From Diploscapter coronatus (taxonomy: Eukaryota > Nematoda > Chromadorea > Rhabditida > Rhabditidae), in assembly GCA_964036155.1 (NCBI GenBank), contig OZ038423.1, positions 67,781,249 through 67,845,248 on the forward strand: a stretch of DNA of 64,000 bases, read 5' to 3'. Positions 44,701 to 55,923 of this stretch are shown one piece after another (the first letter of the stretch is position 1; every line of letters starts with the position of its first letter). Under the pieces are notes generated by a model. The model searched no databases. It was not told where the DNA came from and worked only from the letters and a program-made list of their open reading frames with translations. A program made the position numbers and the translations under genes.

Positions 44701-45960
44701 TTCTTATCGAGAAATATAGGTTTCAATTATTGGTTTGATTAATTTCATTTCGGTATATTGATTTATTTGATCTGTTTCCAAACAAGTTTATAAAATTACT
44801 CAATTAGAAAGAATTTGGTTTAGAGATAAGAATTTCATCCATTCATGAGCATGGTATGGAATATTATTCCTTTTAGCTGAAAGATAGGTTTTAATAATTT
44901 GGTCGATGGACTTAGCATTGATAAGATTGATGCTGGAGCAGAAAATTAGTTCTCATTGTTTAAAATCCTAAAATCGTTTTCAATTATTACTTGTACGAGA
45001 ATTGTCTTACTTATATCTATGATTTTTGCTTGTCTATTTGGATAATTTATTTTAAAAAAACAATTTTCAATTAAATATTCCAAAATTCATCATCACTGCA
45101 TTTTTCTCGAAATAGAATGTGCTTGAACTTCTAGATATGAGAGGATATTTACTCCTCGACGAAATTATGTTTTCTGCCCTCCCCATCCACTTTACCCACT
45201 TTAGTCTAATTTTGCAAACTCCTTGTCTGGGATCTGTTTCAGAAATAATCTTCTTTAGCTAATTTAATGAGGGTGTTCAGTAGATCTTTCAACTATTTTA
45301 AGAAACAGCGTTAATAATTTTCGAATAGTTACATCATTTCTATATTTAGGCTTATTATTGATATCACTATGATTTTTAAAATTATGATAAATTTCATACC
45401 AATGCTATTTATTAGCATAAAGCCGCATCTAAATTGCGAATATTTATATCTCCAGATCTAACTTGAACAGCCAGACAAACAATAAAAGTTCTAAGTGTTT
45501 GAATTTCTTCTATAATTATCAAACATTGTACTTATTATTAATCGTCATTTAAAAAAAATTTAATCTATCAATAATTTGTCCAAAAAATGAACATTCTTTC
45601 AGATCTATTAGCGAGTTTTCCATTCTTTTTCTGCACCAGTAATCTGTCCAAATTTGCTCATTATTTTGTTTTCGCTGAGGGTACAACTCGTTTTCCCAAT
45701 ATCTGAAAAATCTCCCTTTTTCAGAAAATCTTTGGTTCGTGTGAACATTTTCTCTACAAGATATTTGAAATATTTTGTAGGATTATGAGATTTCTACCTC
45801 AAATTGCTATAATCGTAACATTTTTAGAATATCCAAAAATTTCCCTAATTATTTGAAACATTTCTTTAAATTTATGAAAATTTACAGATGTTTCCCAATA
45901 TCATCGAACCAATATTGTGTTAATTTTTAAAACGGCCTACGAATAACTTGCGGCATTTTC
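41707..45960. other. Gene-poor AT-rich interval
   Basis: No exon chain was recognised. It contains the SL1-like sequence at 43587 and a short (AAAG)n microsatellite near 43990-44008. The C/T-rich patch around 43430-43490 resembles a promoter, but no gene follows it convincingly. Confidence 0.45.
43587..43608 (+). other. SL1 spliced-leader-like sequence
   Basis: The first 20 bases, GGTTTAATTACCCAAGTTTG, are identical to the nematode SL1 leader (known sequence, 22 nt). Bases 21-22 are CG instead of AG and are followed immediately by GT, so both leader length and donor position are preserved. The following 100 bases contain no clear Sm site (AATTTTTGG-like) and do not resemble the conserved SL1 RNA body, so a functional SL gene is doubtful. 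It could be a variant or pseudogene SL RNA, or the 5' end of an inserted trans-spliced cDNA. Confidence 0.5.
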
Positions 45961-45965
45961 TTGAT

Positions 45966-46223
45966 TTATGGAAATTTTCGGGTCACTTTATAAAGTGTCT
46001 CAAGAATTTTCCTAGAAAATCCTCGTTTCGGCTCAACTTTTGATGCATTTGAAAATTTTCCCAAAGATGAAGCATGTGGTGACATTTCATTGTCCTTTCT
46101 TAACCTTTGATATTCTGCATCTTTCTCTAATGCATTTCTTAGCCTGATCCACACTTTATCTCTCATATTCACATCTTTTTTATGTTCCCTTTCGTTGGTC
46201 CAAAGAGAACGAACTTTACACAA
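45966..46223 (-). CDS. MADF-like ORF, 85 aa, possibly a fragment
   Basis: Residues 5-35 (RSLWTNEREHKKDVNMRDKV, then WIRLRNALEKD) follow the start of a MADF (Myb/SANT-like, Adf-1) DNA-binding domain: LWd-x-h-x-Y-x-R-x-x-x-W-x-x-I-x-x-x-L. The usual preceding LIxxVxxxP strand and the following WKxLRxxY helix are absent or degenerate. The rest is basic and Ser-rich. It may be a relic of a MADF gene or of a mobile element that uses one, or chance. No neighbouring exon joins cleanly. Confidence 0.3.
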   Translation of the reverse strand: MCKVRSLWTNEREHKKDVNMRDKVWIRLRNALEKDAEYQRLRKDNEMSPHASSLGKFSNASKVEPKRGFSRKILETLYKVTRKFP

Positions 46224-49200
46224 ACTTCAAACTATAACTTTAAAATCAACCAATTTCAAAGTTTCGGAAGTCGAAATTTTTGACATATCATTGTCGGCAA
46301 AATTTCCTTCCTTATTTTTGTTTTCTCTAACCTGATCTTCATTATCTTATTTCAGATCATTATTTTTGAAGCTCACGTTTGCTATTCTTTCTTTATCACC
46401 TCAACCCAACTTCATTTTGTGGACCTCTATCTCGAAAATATTGCATTTTCACTCCTTTATGTAAGAATATTGTTGACGAATTTGCGGCTCAAATTCTTCC
46501 CGAAATTCTCAGAAAGTAGTAGCCAGTAAGCATTTTTGGAGGGAATATTATTGTTTGCTCAAGATCTACTGAAGAAGATGATTATTATTACCAAATTCGG
46601 AAAACTTCCTCATACCCCCCGTCAAAAATAGATTTCGTAGACGATCTTACGATCATAATAAATTTGAAAATTCGTTCTACTATCTCATATTTTATTCAGA
46701 TTCAAAAGCAGATTAATTCTTTTCTTCAGATAAGTTTCATTAAAAATCATATGTGCACATCCGAATTTAGAAATCAAGTTTTTTTCTTATTTGTGGGTAA
46801 TAATATTTTTAAATTCAAAGTAAAATTGTCCTAATTTAAAAAATCCTAAACTCTGGTGCAAAAAGTAGGTGGAACAATTTGTCATTTTCACTGTGAAACC
46901 ATGTGTTTTTTCATCTGATCATTTAATAAAAACACAACAATCTTCCAATTATAAGCGGTTTAGACCATTTTGAGCCATTAGAATTGTTTCGGCAAAATGG
47001 ATTTTCTATTATGAAAAATAGGACTAGAAAAATGTTCTGGATAAATTTCATGTTTTTAGACTCTAGCTATTTTCATAATTGAAGTGGCCAGAGACTCAGA
47101 GGTACTCCAAAGCAGTTGCATTTCGCTCATTTTTCATAGGCGTTTTAATCTGAAATATCCCATCATTTTCGAGCAATTTTCTACTAGATTCGCTTGATGC
47201 TTAGCCGCTCCAACAATTATTTTCAATTATGGCTTAATTAAGCAATTGAACTTGCAGCACAGCAATTATTCATATCATATTTAGCTGGAGTTTAGGGAAA
47301 TTTATCTGAATTCAAGGAAGATCCTACTAGTTTTATCACTATGTTTCATGAAAATTCTAGTATTTTGCCTGAGTTTATAAACCATTACGGGTCGGATCAA
47401 CCAATAAGGCGATATATCAATTATAAGGGAAACGTTAAAATTCTACTGTTATTCTCTATCGCGTTTTCCAAATATTAATAAAAACAAAATCCTGAAATGA
47501 TGAAAAGCCCTCAACTCTGAAGTATTTCGTCATACTCTTCAACTTTCCTGATTATTTACATCATTCCATGTTTATATCGATTTTCATTTGCATAGAAAAG
47601 CACATTAAATATTATCCATCTTAAAATACAACTTTTTGGAATTTCTATCCTGATTTGTAGGGTGAAATCTTCTTTATCTTTAAAGAAAAACTTGATTATT
47701 TGAATATTCAGGCGTCATTTCATTAAGGAAAAGGCATTTTCTGAAGAATGTTGATAAATAGATAAGGATATTATAAGATTATGAATGATATTATCATAGA
47801 CTGAATATATAAGCAATACATAACGAGTTCGTTCACATCAAACTTCCATATTCATATATCCTTGACAAATTCATATATCAAAACATACAACCTAAAGAGA
47901 ATCACTTATTCACTTTTCTAAACTTCAGAGTTTAGTGTATTTTACTTATAAAATTTTATATCAACTTATTCTTGTTGTCTTTGATTAAATATATCAGAAA
48001 AAAGTCCAAATTTTTGAATTTCTTTCGATGACTTTTGTTCGCTTTTCATGTCCAATCTTTCCATAATCGAATTTCGTTGGATTTGGCGCATATGTAAATT
48101 CACATATTTTCATTGCGCACTTATCTCTTATTTTGGAAAATTGTTTCTCTCATAATATAGTGACTATATTCTCAAATCAAATTGAAAAAAAACTTTGACA
48201 AAACTATATTCGATTTCTGGAAGTTTCAACTTAGAGTAATTATTATCTTTGCATTAAAAACATGAATAATTATTTCAAGTTGAAAGATTTTTTCTCAGTT
48301 TAAATACTATTTTCCCTGTTAGACTACATACTTTTCAGTTTGTTTCCAATTTTCTTGAAATTCTTCATGTCAATTAGAAAAGTGCTTATCGTGATCTTTC
48401 CGACTCATTTGAATCATTATGATGCGATTTTTATTTATCAAATTAGTAAATCTCGTTCTAAAATCATATAAATTCGGTTCTTTTTAAAGAAGATTGTATC
48501 TTTTTTGGAAGAGCCATTTCATTAATTTGAAGGTATAGTATTCATGAAAGACAGCTTTAAAAATAATATCTTTCTCAGTTAAACTTTGCTTCCATTCCAA
48601 ATATTGAATTTTTCATAAACCTATCACAAAATAAAATAGCAATTAGTTTAGGGGAAAATACCTACATTATACAGAACTATCTTCTGAAATATCACTTTCA
48701 GTATTTTAGAACCAATATGTTATGTTTGCACTTAATCTACTCGAAATGCACTCTATTATTTGTATTGGTCACCATTATTCATCTGCACTTATTCACATAT
48801 TCATTTTCCCGCCTTTTCTACGAATTCTTCCTGGTTAATGAATCAGGACTGAAATTTCCCAGATTGGATTTTGCATCAGAATTTTTACTAAAATAAATCT
48901 AAACCTTGAGAAAATTTTCCATAATGTTTAAGAATAGCATTATAAAAATGACTGAAATATTTCAAAACATGTAGTTTATGTTTAGAAATTCTGCAGAAAA
49001 GTAGTTATTTCCCTATTTATTTAAAACTTTAAAACATTTAAAAATGTTTAGAACCTCAAAATGTTAAAGAAAAAAATGTATAAACCTGCACGCAAACTAT
49101 TTGCTCTTTTCATATCATAAATTATTCAAAATATCAAGTCCACCTCCTTCAAAAATCTCCTAAATTATTTCCAAAGTGAATCAAAACACTAAGGAAATCT

Positions 49201-50340
49201 TATGATAGAGAATATCCGATAAATTCTAGGCTGAAATAATTTACTTTTTGCGCCTGAAAGTCTGACTTATTTCAGAAGTCTGGTAATTCTGCTTCCGCGT
49301 TCAAAAGTTGCACGTCTAATTGAATTATTATTTTGATGTTTTGGAATAACTACTCCAGTGAATTTACTTGAAACCATTCTATTACGTTGCAGATATATAA
49401 TTATTGTATTTGCATTATTTTGCAGTTTTTGAAAGTGTCACTTATGGGATTAGTAAATTATCTCACGCTATTATGTGATTATCCTTATGTTACGAGTTTT
49501 ACCCAAGTCATATTGTTCATCAAAATTCTTTTTATTCTCGTTGTATTGTTTATGGTATTTAAAAATGTAGATGTTATTTCTTTCAAAAGACTGCCAAGAT
49601 CTAATATCTAGATTTTTTGTTTCTAAATAAGCTTCGAAAAATTTGAAACATCCAAAAATCAACTTTTTGTTCAAGCGTTCTTTCAATTTTCAATTCAACA
49701 GAAAAATCAATCATTTTTTACGAAAATTGAACACAAACTAATGAGCAAAGTCTTTAAATTGACCATATTAATTCTTGAAACATTTATAAGGCTGATTTAT
49801 TCTTCATTCAATTGAGCCCATTCATTTTTATCTTCTATTTTGTTACAACCTATTCTGTAGTCGTTTTTGTTGTATTTCGATCTCTATCCCTTCCCCATCT
49901 TTTCAAATTCGATCGTTCAAATATCCGGATTTCATTTCCGAATTCCGCCTTTCGACGGGTCCTTTTCGTAAAACGGATTCGTCGTATTCGTTTATTCATC
50001 GTCCCTCCTCGTGTCATTCGAATTTGCCGGATTTTTCACACGTTTTCTCAGTACTCATTCCGATTTTTACGATGTTTCATTTCAAATTTAGACATTTTAT
50101 CATTTTAAGCCTTGAAGATGAATGTAAAATTATTGTTTTTTTCAAAATAAGTTTAAAATAATTTGAAATTTCATGATAGTTTCTAATCTTGGTCCCTCCT
50201 TGAGTACATTTATAGTATATTTCATGCTTCAAATAATCTGATAACTTGATAAAATTCTCTAAGTTTGGTCTGTCCTTTAGTTACGATCAAATATATTATT
50301 CCGAAATTGTCTTTCTGAACTATATAATATATTTTATTCT
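46224..50340. other. Gene-poor AT-rich interval upstream of the second GPCR
   Basis: Among the most AT-rich parts of the window. Short ORFs at 49387-49611 and 49812-50108 encode low-complexity hydrophobic or basic runs with no family features. Nothing else was seen. Confidence 0.45.
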
Positions 50341-50348
50341 AATTTCAG
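50341..50348 (+). promoter_or_regulatory. Probable trans-splice acceptor of the second GPCR
   Basis: TATTCTAATTTCAG lies eight bases before the ATG with no coding exon upstream, the nematode leader-addition geometry. It supports the start at 50357. Confidence 0.5.
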
Positions 50349-50356
50349 ACCTAATA

Positions 50357-52999
50357 ATGGAAAACAACCTAACATCGTCAATACCTGAAGGTGCAGCTGA
50401 ATGTTCGCACAATGAGAGTTATGACGAGGCGAGATATTCACTGATCGTCTACATCGGCACTCCCATTGCAGTGGCTGGGGTCGTTTGTAACTCGATGCTT
50501 TTGGTGAGTAGGTTTTTGAATATCCTTCAAAATATATCATAGTAGAATAGAGGTGAAATATGTAGTTGGCTACTTGGAATAACTTCAAAGGGAATATTCC
50601 ACAAATACCAAAATTATGAGAGTAAATGACTGAATACACTTCGAAGTATATTATTTTGAAATAAAAATGACATATTTTTGTTAAGAACATCATATAGTAT
50701 TAAAATATTAGTTACCTTCGATATTTTTATTCATCTAAAAATTTTTGACGATATTATTGAGCGTTTCAATTTATATGATGATGAATTGTGAAACTATAAT
50801 TATAATGAAATTCTTTCTCGTATTTTAAAATTACAAAATCCCATCAATTTCAAGCTGATCCATTATTTTTCAGAAACTCTTCTCGAAATCCAGCTCAAGA
50901 AAATCTCCTAATTTATATCTGCTGGTACTGGCGATATTAGGTAAAATTTACAACATATATCTATTTTTTAAAAATTCAGCTACTAACGTCGTGAAACTAT
51001 TCTTTGTCATATTGAAACTTTTGAAACCTATCATAAAGCTTCAGATTTACTAATGGACCTATTGTATATTCCATTCTTTACGGTTGATGCGTTGGCGATT
51101 TATCACAAAAACGAAGCGCTCTATCATTTATGGCATTATTATGCTATGCTATTGTATGGAACGAGTAGACTAGGTAAAAGACTTCATTTTTTCCGAAGAG
51201 AATATTAGAATTTCTAGTGCAATTCGCTGCAACCTACATTATTTTGTGTGCGACTTTGGAAAGATTCGTCGTCGTTGCTGAAATCAAATCAATACAATTT
51301 ATGATTAGGTGAGTTATTTATTCTTTAATTATTTCGTTTTTGACTGTATCATCATCATCGAATACGCAAGTCTTTCATTTCGCCAGGAAAAATCTTGAAA
51401 CTTACACACACTGAAATATATTTTTATGATATTTGATAGTTTCAGCACGAAAGGCCGATATTGCACGATTATTTTAACTCTATTAACAGTCCTATTGCTT
51501 CGATTGCCGGCCTTTTTCGAGTACCGGATAATCTATCGATCTGATTGCCCGATTTACATGGTAGGTGTTACGAATTATCGTGTCATTTTACTTCAATTTT
51601 CTGGATAAATGCTGGAATAGGGATGGGTTAAGATTGTAATACCATAAAATAAACTGAAACATAATAAAAATAGACTATTCGCTTTTTCCAGCTTCACGTC
51701 CAAGCGAAATAGAGTAGGGTTAAGAGACATTAAGGAACGCTATCTCGCTTGGTCGTGAAGTCGCGAAAAATTCGAAAAATGAGATCGATACTTTCAGAGT
51801 TACGACTACGTCTCAATGTTAGCCGGTTATGAACGATATCAGGTACTACATAATGACATAATAATTTAACCAAATGTAAAAGCTAATCCTGATTTAAAAA
51901 CATTTGAATTCATCAAAATTCTCGTTCTAGAGTGAAGTTGGCGTCAATTAAAAATAATTTAGATGTTCAATTTCTTTGTTATGACAGTGCTCCACGTGTT
52001 CGTCCCATTCACCGTTCTTCTCATATTGAACATCTCGATTGTCACAGTCACAAAGAGGCGGTTGAGAGGAATCGGATGGGCTGTGACGACGTTCATCGAT
52101 ATGCCGAAAGTCAGCGAGCTGATTAGGAAAGGTAAAATATCGTCTTTCGTTATCAGCTAGAAAATTATGTTCCAAAATCTTGGATAGAATACTTTCTAAA
52201 CTTTACCTTATCGTATGATTGTACATTTTATCATATTAAAGATTAAGTCAAATCGTAGCGGAAAGAAGTCATGGCTAAATAATGTGAATTCCACGATCAT
52301 AAAGGAATTTCTAAATCATATAAAAATTAGTTTCGACGTACTGATATATAATAAAATAAAAATAGCGATTATCTTCAAATTTGCAGAATCTCTTTCGTCA
52401 TCCAAAAGAAGACGAGACGAGCTCCGATATGCGACATGGACGATGGTGTCCATTGCGACAACGTATTTGTGCTGTTCATCACTTTCATTGTTCATCTCGG
52501 TCATGGAAAATGCGTTCACGAATAATTCACTTCTCTACAATGAGGATGGTAGCAGGTTCGAATTATTCGAATTTAAACTTTATGAGCAATCATTTTTTGA
52601 TTATTTTATAACCTTTGAATGAAAATGATTTTATGATTTACCCGGATTAAAGATGAAGTCTGTCAATTTTTCAAATTACAAAATGTAAATTTATGATCTT
52701 CAGCACCCGCTTCTACACTCTAGCTACAGATGCCGTGTCAATTCTAGTCGCTGTGAATTCCCTACTTCGAATTTTCGTTTACATGCTGTGCTCACCTAGG
52801 TATGCAAATAGTTTCTATCAAAGAAAAATAATTATTGACTATTTTCAGTATTCGCACCGACTTATGCACTGAATTTCCGATCTTCCGAGTATTCCAGATC
52901 TGTGGTCAAAGTGGCAAGAAGTTGCGAGATGATGAACGTCATATTATGGCTTCATATCAACCAATCATGCTGGGAGCGCCTCCTAGTCAGATGCTTTGA
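50357..52999 (+). CDS. Peptide-receptor-like GPCR, 10 exons, 392 aa
   Basis: Exons: 50357-50503, 50874-50940, 51045-51173, 51218-51308, 51446-51560, 51798-51842, 51963-52131, 52387-52555, 52704-52799, 52849-52999, in phase throughout. The extracellular N-terminus carries NLT and NES glycosylation sites. TM1 holds the GVVCNSMLL (GN-like) motif, and TM2 the LAILDLLMD segment. TM3 ends in TLERFVVVAE, an ERF version of DRY. TM5 is followed by VTKRRLRG, then a KRRRDELRYAT loop leads into TM6. TM7 reads LVAVNSLLRIFVYMLCSPSIR, with N-x-L-R-I-F-V-Y replacing NPxxY. The N-S/N-L-L-R-I-F-V-Y ending occurs in nematode FMRFamide-like peptide receptors, so a neuropeptide ligand is likely. It differs clearly from the receptor at 1-4 kb and is not its recent duplicate. 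The C-tail is short. Confidence 0.82.
51692..51760. repeat. Hairpin-forming inverted repeat in GPCR intron 5
   Basis: CTTCACGTCCAAGCGAAATAG pairs with CTATCTCGCTTGGTCGTGAAG (21 bases, two or three mismatches) around a 27-base loop. A weaker outer stem (CGCTTTTTCC / CGCGAAAAATTCG) extends it. It is pre-miRNA-sized, but the near-perfect stem and G-T rather than bulged mismatches are more like a small foldback element. Confidence 0.6.
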
Positions 53000-54020
53000 T
53001 ATTTTATTTTCAATATTTTTACTTAAATTAGCTTAAAAATCATATTTCATCATATAAACTTGATGAACATATGATATCCATTTTAGGAACAATTGTCATT
53101 CACTAGATTAGAAAGATCTATTTCAATCAAAATTTAAACCTTGCTTGAAAACAAATTTTATTCGCCTTCAGAATTACGCATTTCAATTGTCATATTAGCT
53201 TTAAAAACTGCTCTAAATTTTGCTTCAATGTCTTCCTGTTTATGAAAAATTATCATTTATCAAATTATTATAGCTAAGTGTTCAGGGATTCAAACATTTA
53301 TCATAATTCGGCATTTTATGAAAAAAAAATCATTTGATTATGTAATGCGGGTAGATGAGTGGAAACTGCATTTTATTTGAAAATTGAAATAAAGATTTCT
53401 TTTCATTGATAATATTTCTACCGCATGTGTCAAATCGTGAAAATATGAAATATTTGACACCATGAAATTAAAATGACAGATTTCTTACTACTCACTTACT
53501 TCATCATTACAAAAGTCTCTCCTCTATGTTATCTTCTCAAAAGATCATGATACAAATGATAAAAAAGTCTTGAATATAATCACTGAATATCGATTTGGCC
53601 GATTAGAGAGAAAAAGACAGTGGAGGATTAAGACTGACCCTGGAAAGTCGTTTCGATTAAAAAGAATAGTTCGAGGAAAAGAAAGAGATGGCTGATAACC
53701 AATTGATCAACGGAACAAGCTCCGATGAGTTGTTGAATCAATCTCAACCAGTACAAAACCTTCTGGAGATAATATGATCTTATCAATTTAGGGAAATCTC
53801 AATTTCCTAAACACCAATAACCATTTTACAGTATTAATTTCTCAATATTTTGAGATTATCTTTCTTCAGGTTATAGAAAATTCAAGGTTTATTGTATTTC
53901 AAGATTTCTGATAATGTCAAGATAAAATATATTTCTTTCATTGATAAAAAATCTAATACTTCGAATAATGATATTTCTTAAATTTATTTGACATAAAAAA
54001 TCGTTATTTTGAAGAGGATC
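53000..54020. other. 3' flank of GPCR and promoter of lectin
   Basis: AT-rich. AATAAA at 53388-53393 is a candidate poly(A) signal for the receptor. No gene was recognised between the two loci. Confidence 0.4.
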
Positions 54021-54028
54021 TATAAAAG
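54021..54028 (+). promoter_or_regulatory. TATA box of the lectin gene
   Basis: CTATAAAAGAG, 80 bases before the first in-frame ATG, with a pyrimidine-rich stretch 25-35 bases downstream suited to initiation. Confidence 0.55.
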
Positions 54029-54100
54029 AGATAAAAGACTCGTTCTTTCGTCTTCCACCTGCTTCAGAAAAAGGATAATCAATCGAATTCCCAGTTCGTC

Positions 54101-55899
54101 ATGGAAGGCATGGAAAGGAATCTAGTCGCTTCTGCCGAAACCATCCATCCACGGAAGGGGTCGATATCGATTATCTGCTCAAATTTGCATATGAAAGCTG
54201 CGATTTTCATCCTATTGATCCAAAATGTTAACGGATGCCTTCAGACGCCAGGTAAATACTATTTTTTCTGAAAAATATTAAACAGCTCGATATTCAAGTT
54301 GGTTAATCTGAAGGTAGAATCGGATTAAAAATTACGGCGGAATTATGATTTTGTCATGGAACTGAGTTGGCTCTTAAATAATTCACTCTATGATTTTATT
54401 TTTAAAAAAATGCTTACAACTAGATATGGATTTACCAAGCGTCTCTCCAACTTCCACAAGATCAACAAGTCCCACATCCACTCTGTCCACTACAAGTCCA
54501 ACGACAACAACCCCTTCTACAACCAGTACGAGTACGAGTACGAGCACAAGCACTTCAACTTCGACAACGACAAGTGAATTTTAGAATGATGATCAAATTT
54601 GAAATTTCTCTTGACTACTTTAGCAACTACTTCTTCAACCACGACGACTACGTCAACAACGACGCCAGTTTGTACGAGCATGAACTGCCCAGCGATGTTC
54701 ATGTCTGTTGGTGGAAGTTGCTTTATGAGTCTCTGAAATCGACTACTTTGAAACTGGGAGAATATGAAATAAAGTATAACGTGCTAGAGAAATGTCTCTT
54801 TCCAATATCATCACATCATATCTATGTTATGAAATTCTACCGCATCCAACTCGTTAGGAAAAACTAATTTTCAAAACAATTTTCAGCACTTTTTCAATCC
54901 GTCCCCCACTCCCGTCCCTGGATACACTTACCAAAGCTCACTCAACTATTGCAAAACTATGGTGAACACAAATTCCCATCTTCCCTATATCAACAGTGAC
55001 GCCATGAACACGGCTGTTACAGCAGGTAACAATTTAGTTATTATTTCTGTAATTTGACCTACTTAGATAAGATAATTTTAGTAAAGGGAAAAATCTAATC
55101 GAGAACGAGAGAATGGTAAAGAAGACTGAATTCTCTTCATTAGTTGCGTCATTTCATTGAAAGCATGGAAGAAAAGTTCGAGCACCTGCTCTCTCTCTCT
55201 CTCTCTATGCTCGACTAACTGCTTTTTTGCGTGTTGATGGTAGTACCAATGATCTTAGCAATTGGATCTCACCAGTTCTTCATGGGAATTGTCAAGCCGC
55301 CCCCATATACTGGGACCAGTATCATGTATTTCGAATACGACGATGGTACGCCTTTCACGACGTGGACAAATTGGGCCACAGATGGTGCTATAGTTTGATC
55401 CATTGCAAGTCAAATATCGATGATTTCAGAACCAAATCATCTGCTTGACACTGAGGACTGTGTAAGTCACACCTATCATCCAAATCAGCATCTTTTGCCT
55501 TAAAATTGATCAATACTCATCCACAATGCCACTAGTTCATGCTATGATATATTTTAGGTAATCACTGTCTCCAGATTGGGCCCTCCACCTCTTCAAAATA
55601 ACGAATGGAACGATATAAGGCAAATAAATCATTTATTTCCACATAAGTATTTTTTTTTTTAAATGTAGTCATAATTGTCCTAAAATTGATGAAACTGCAT
55701 CATTTTAGAGCAATGGCTATTTTGCGATCAACTATATACTGACTTAACATTGAGATATACTTCATCATTATTTTTGAAGCTTTTGCAATCTTGTCATCTT
55801 TCAAACTGGGAACAATTTAAATAACTTATTGACAAATCCATTTTTAGATGTACCAATGAAGTCCCGTCAGTTCTGTGTCAAATCGATCCTATCTGCTAA
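54101..55899 (+). CDS. Secreted C-type lectin with mucin-like linker, ~278 aa
   Basis: Model: 54101-54251, 54424-54573, 54624-54706 (3' end uncertain), 54887-55025, 55244-55384, 55430-55461, 55558-55646, 55848-55899. A hydrophobic MKAAIFILLIQNVNG begins at residue 31 and is probably the signal peptide, perhaps from the ATG at 54191. Exons 2-3 encode a Thr/Ser-rich, O-glycosylation-prone linker. The C-type lectin domain follows: CTSMNCPAMFMSVGG, LNYCKTMVNTNSHLPYINS, DDGTPFTTWTNW, EPN with TEDC, EWNDIR, then KCTNEVPSVLC. EPN plus WND are the calcium and mannose-type sugar ligands, and both are intact. Nematode lectins of this kind act at surfaces or in the gut lumen, often in immunity. The exon 3/4 join needs a weak donor and would drop the GGSCF segment. 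AATAAA lies 19 bases past the stop. Confidence 0.75.
55188..55207. repeat. (CT)n microsatellite in a lectin intron
   Basis: About ten CT units in the intron preceding exon 5. It can serve as a polypyrimidine stretch but is otherwise ordinary. Confidence 0.7.
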
Positions 55900-55917
55900 C
55901 AGTTGTTAATAGTTGTG

Positions 55918-55923
55918 AATAAA
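55918..55923 (+). terminator. Polyadenylation signal of the lectin gene
   Basis: AATAAA directly after the short 3' UTR, followed by a T-rich stretch. Confidence 0.6.

Noticed and set aside
49387..50108. Hydrophobic and basic ORFs upstream of the second GPCR
   Set aside because: AT-driven Phe/Ile/Leu/Arg composition with no membrane topology or family pattern.
54574..54867. 97-codon plus-strand ORF overlapping the lectin linker
   Set aside because: It reads the Thr/Ser repeat in the wrong frame (Asn/Asp/Tyr-rich). The lectin frame fits the family.
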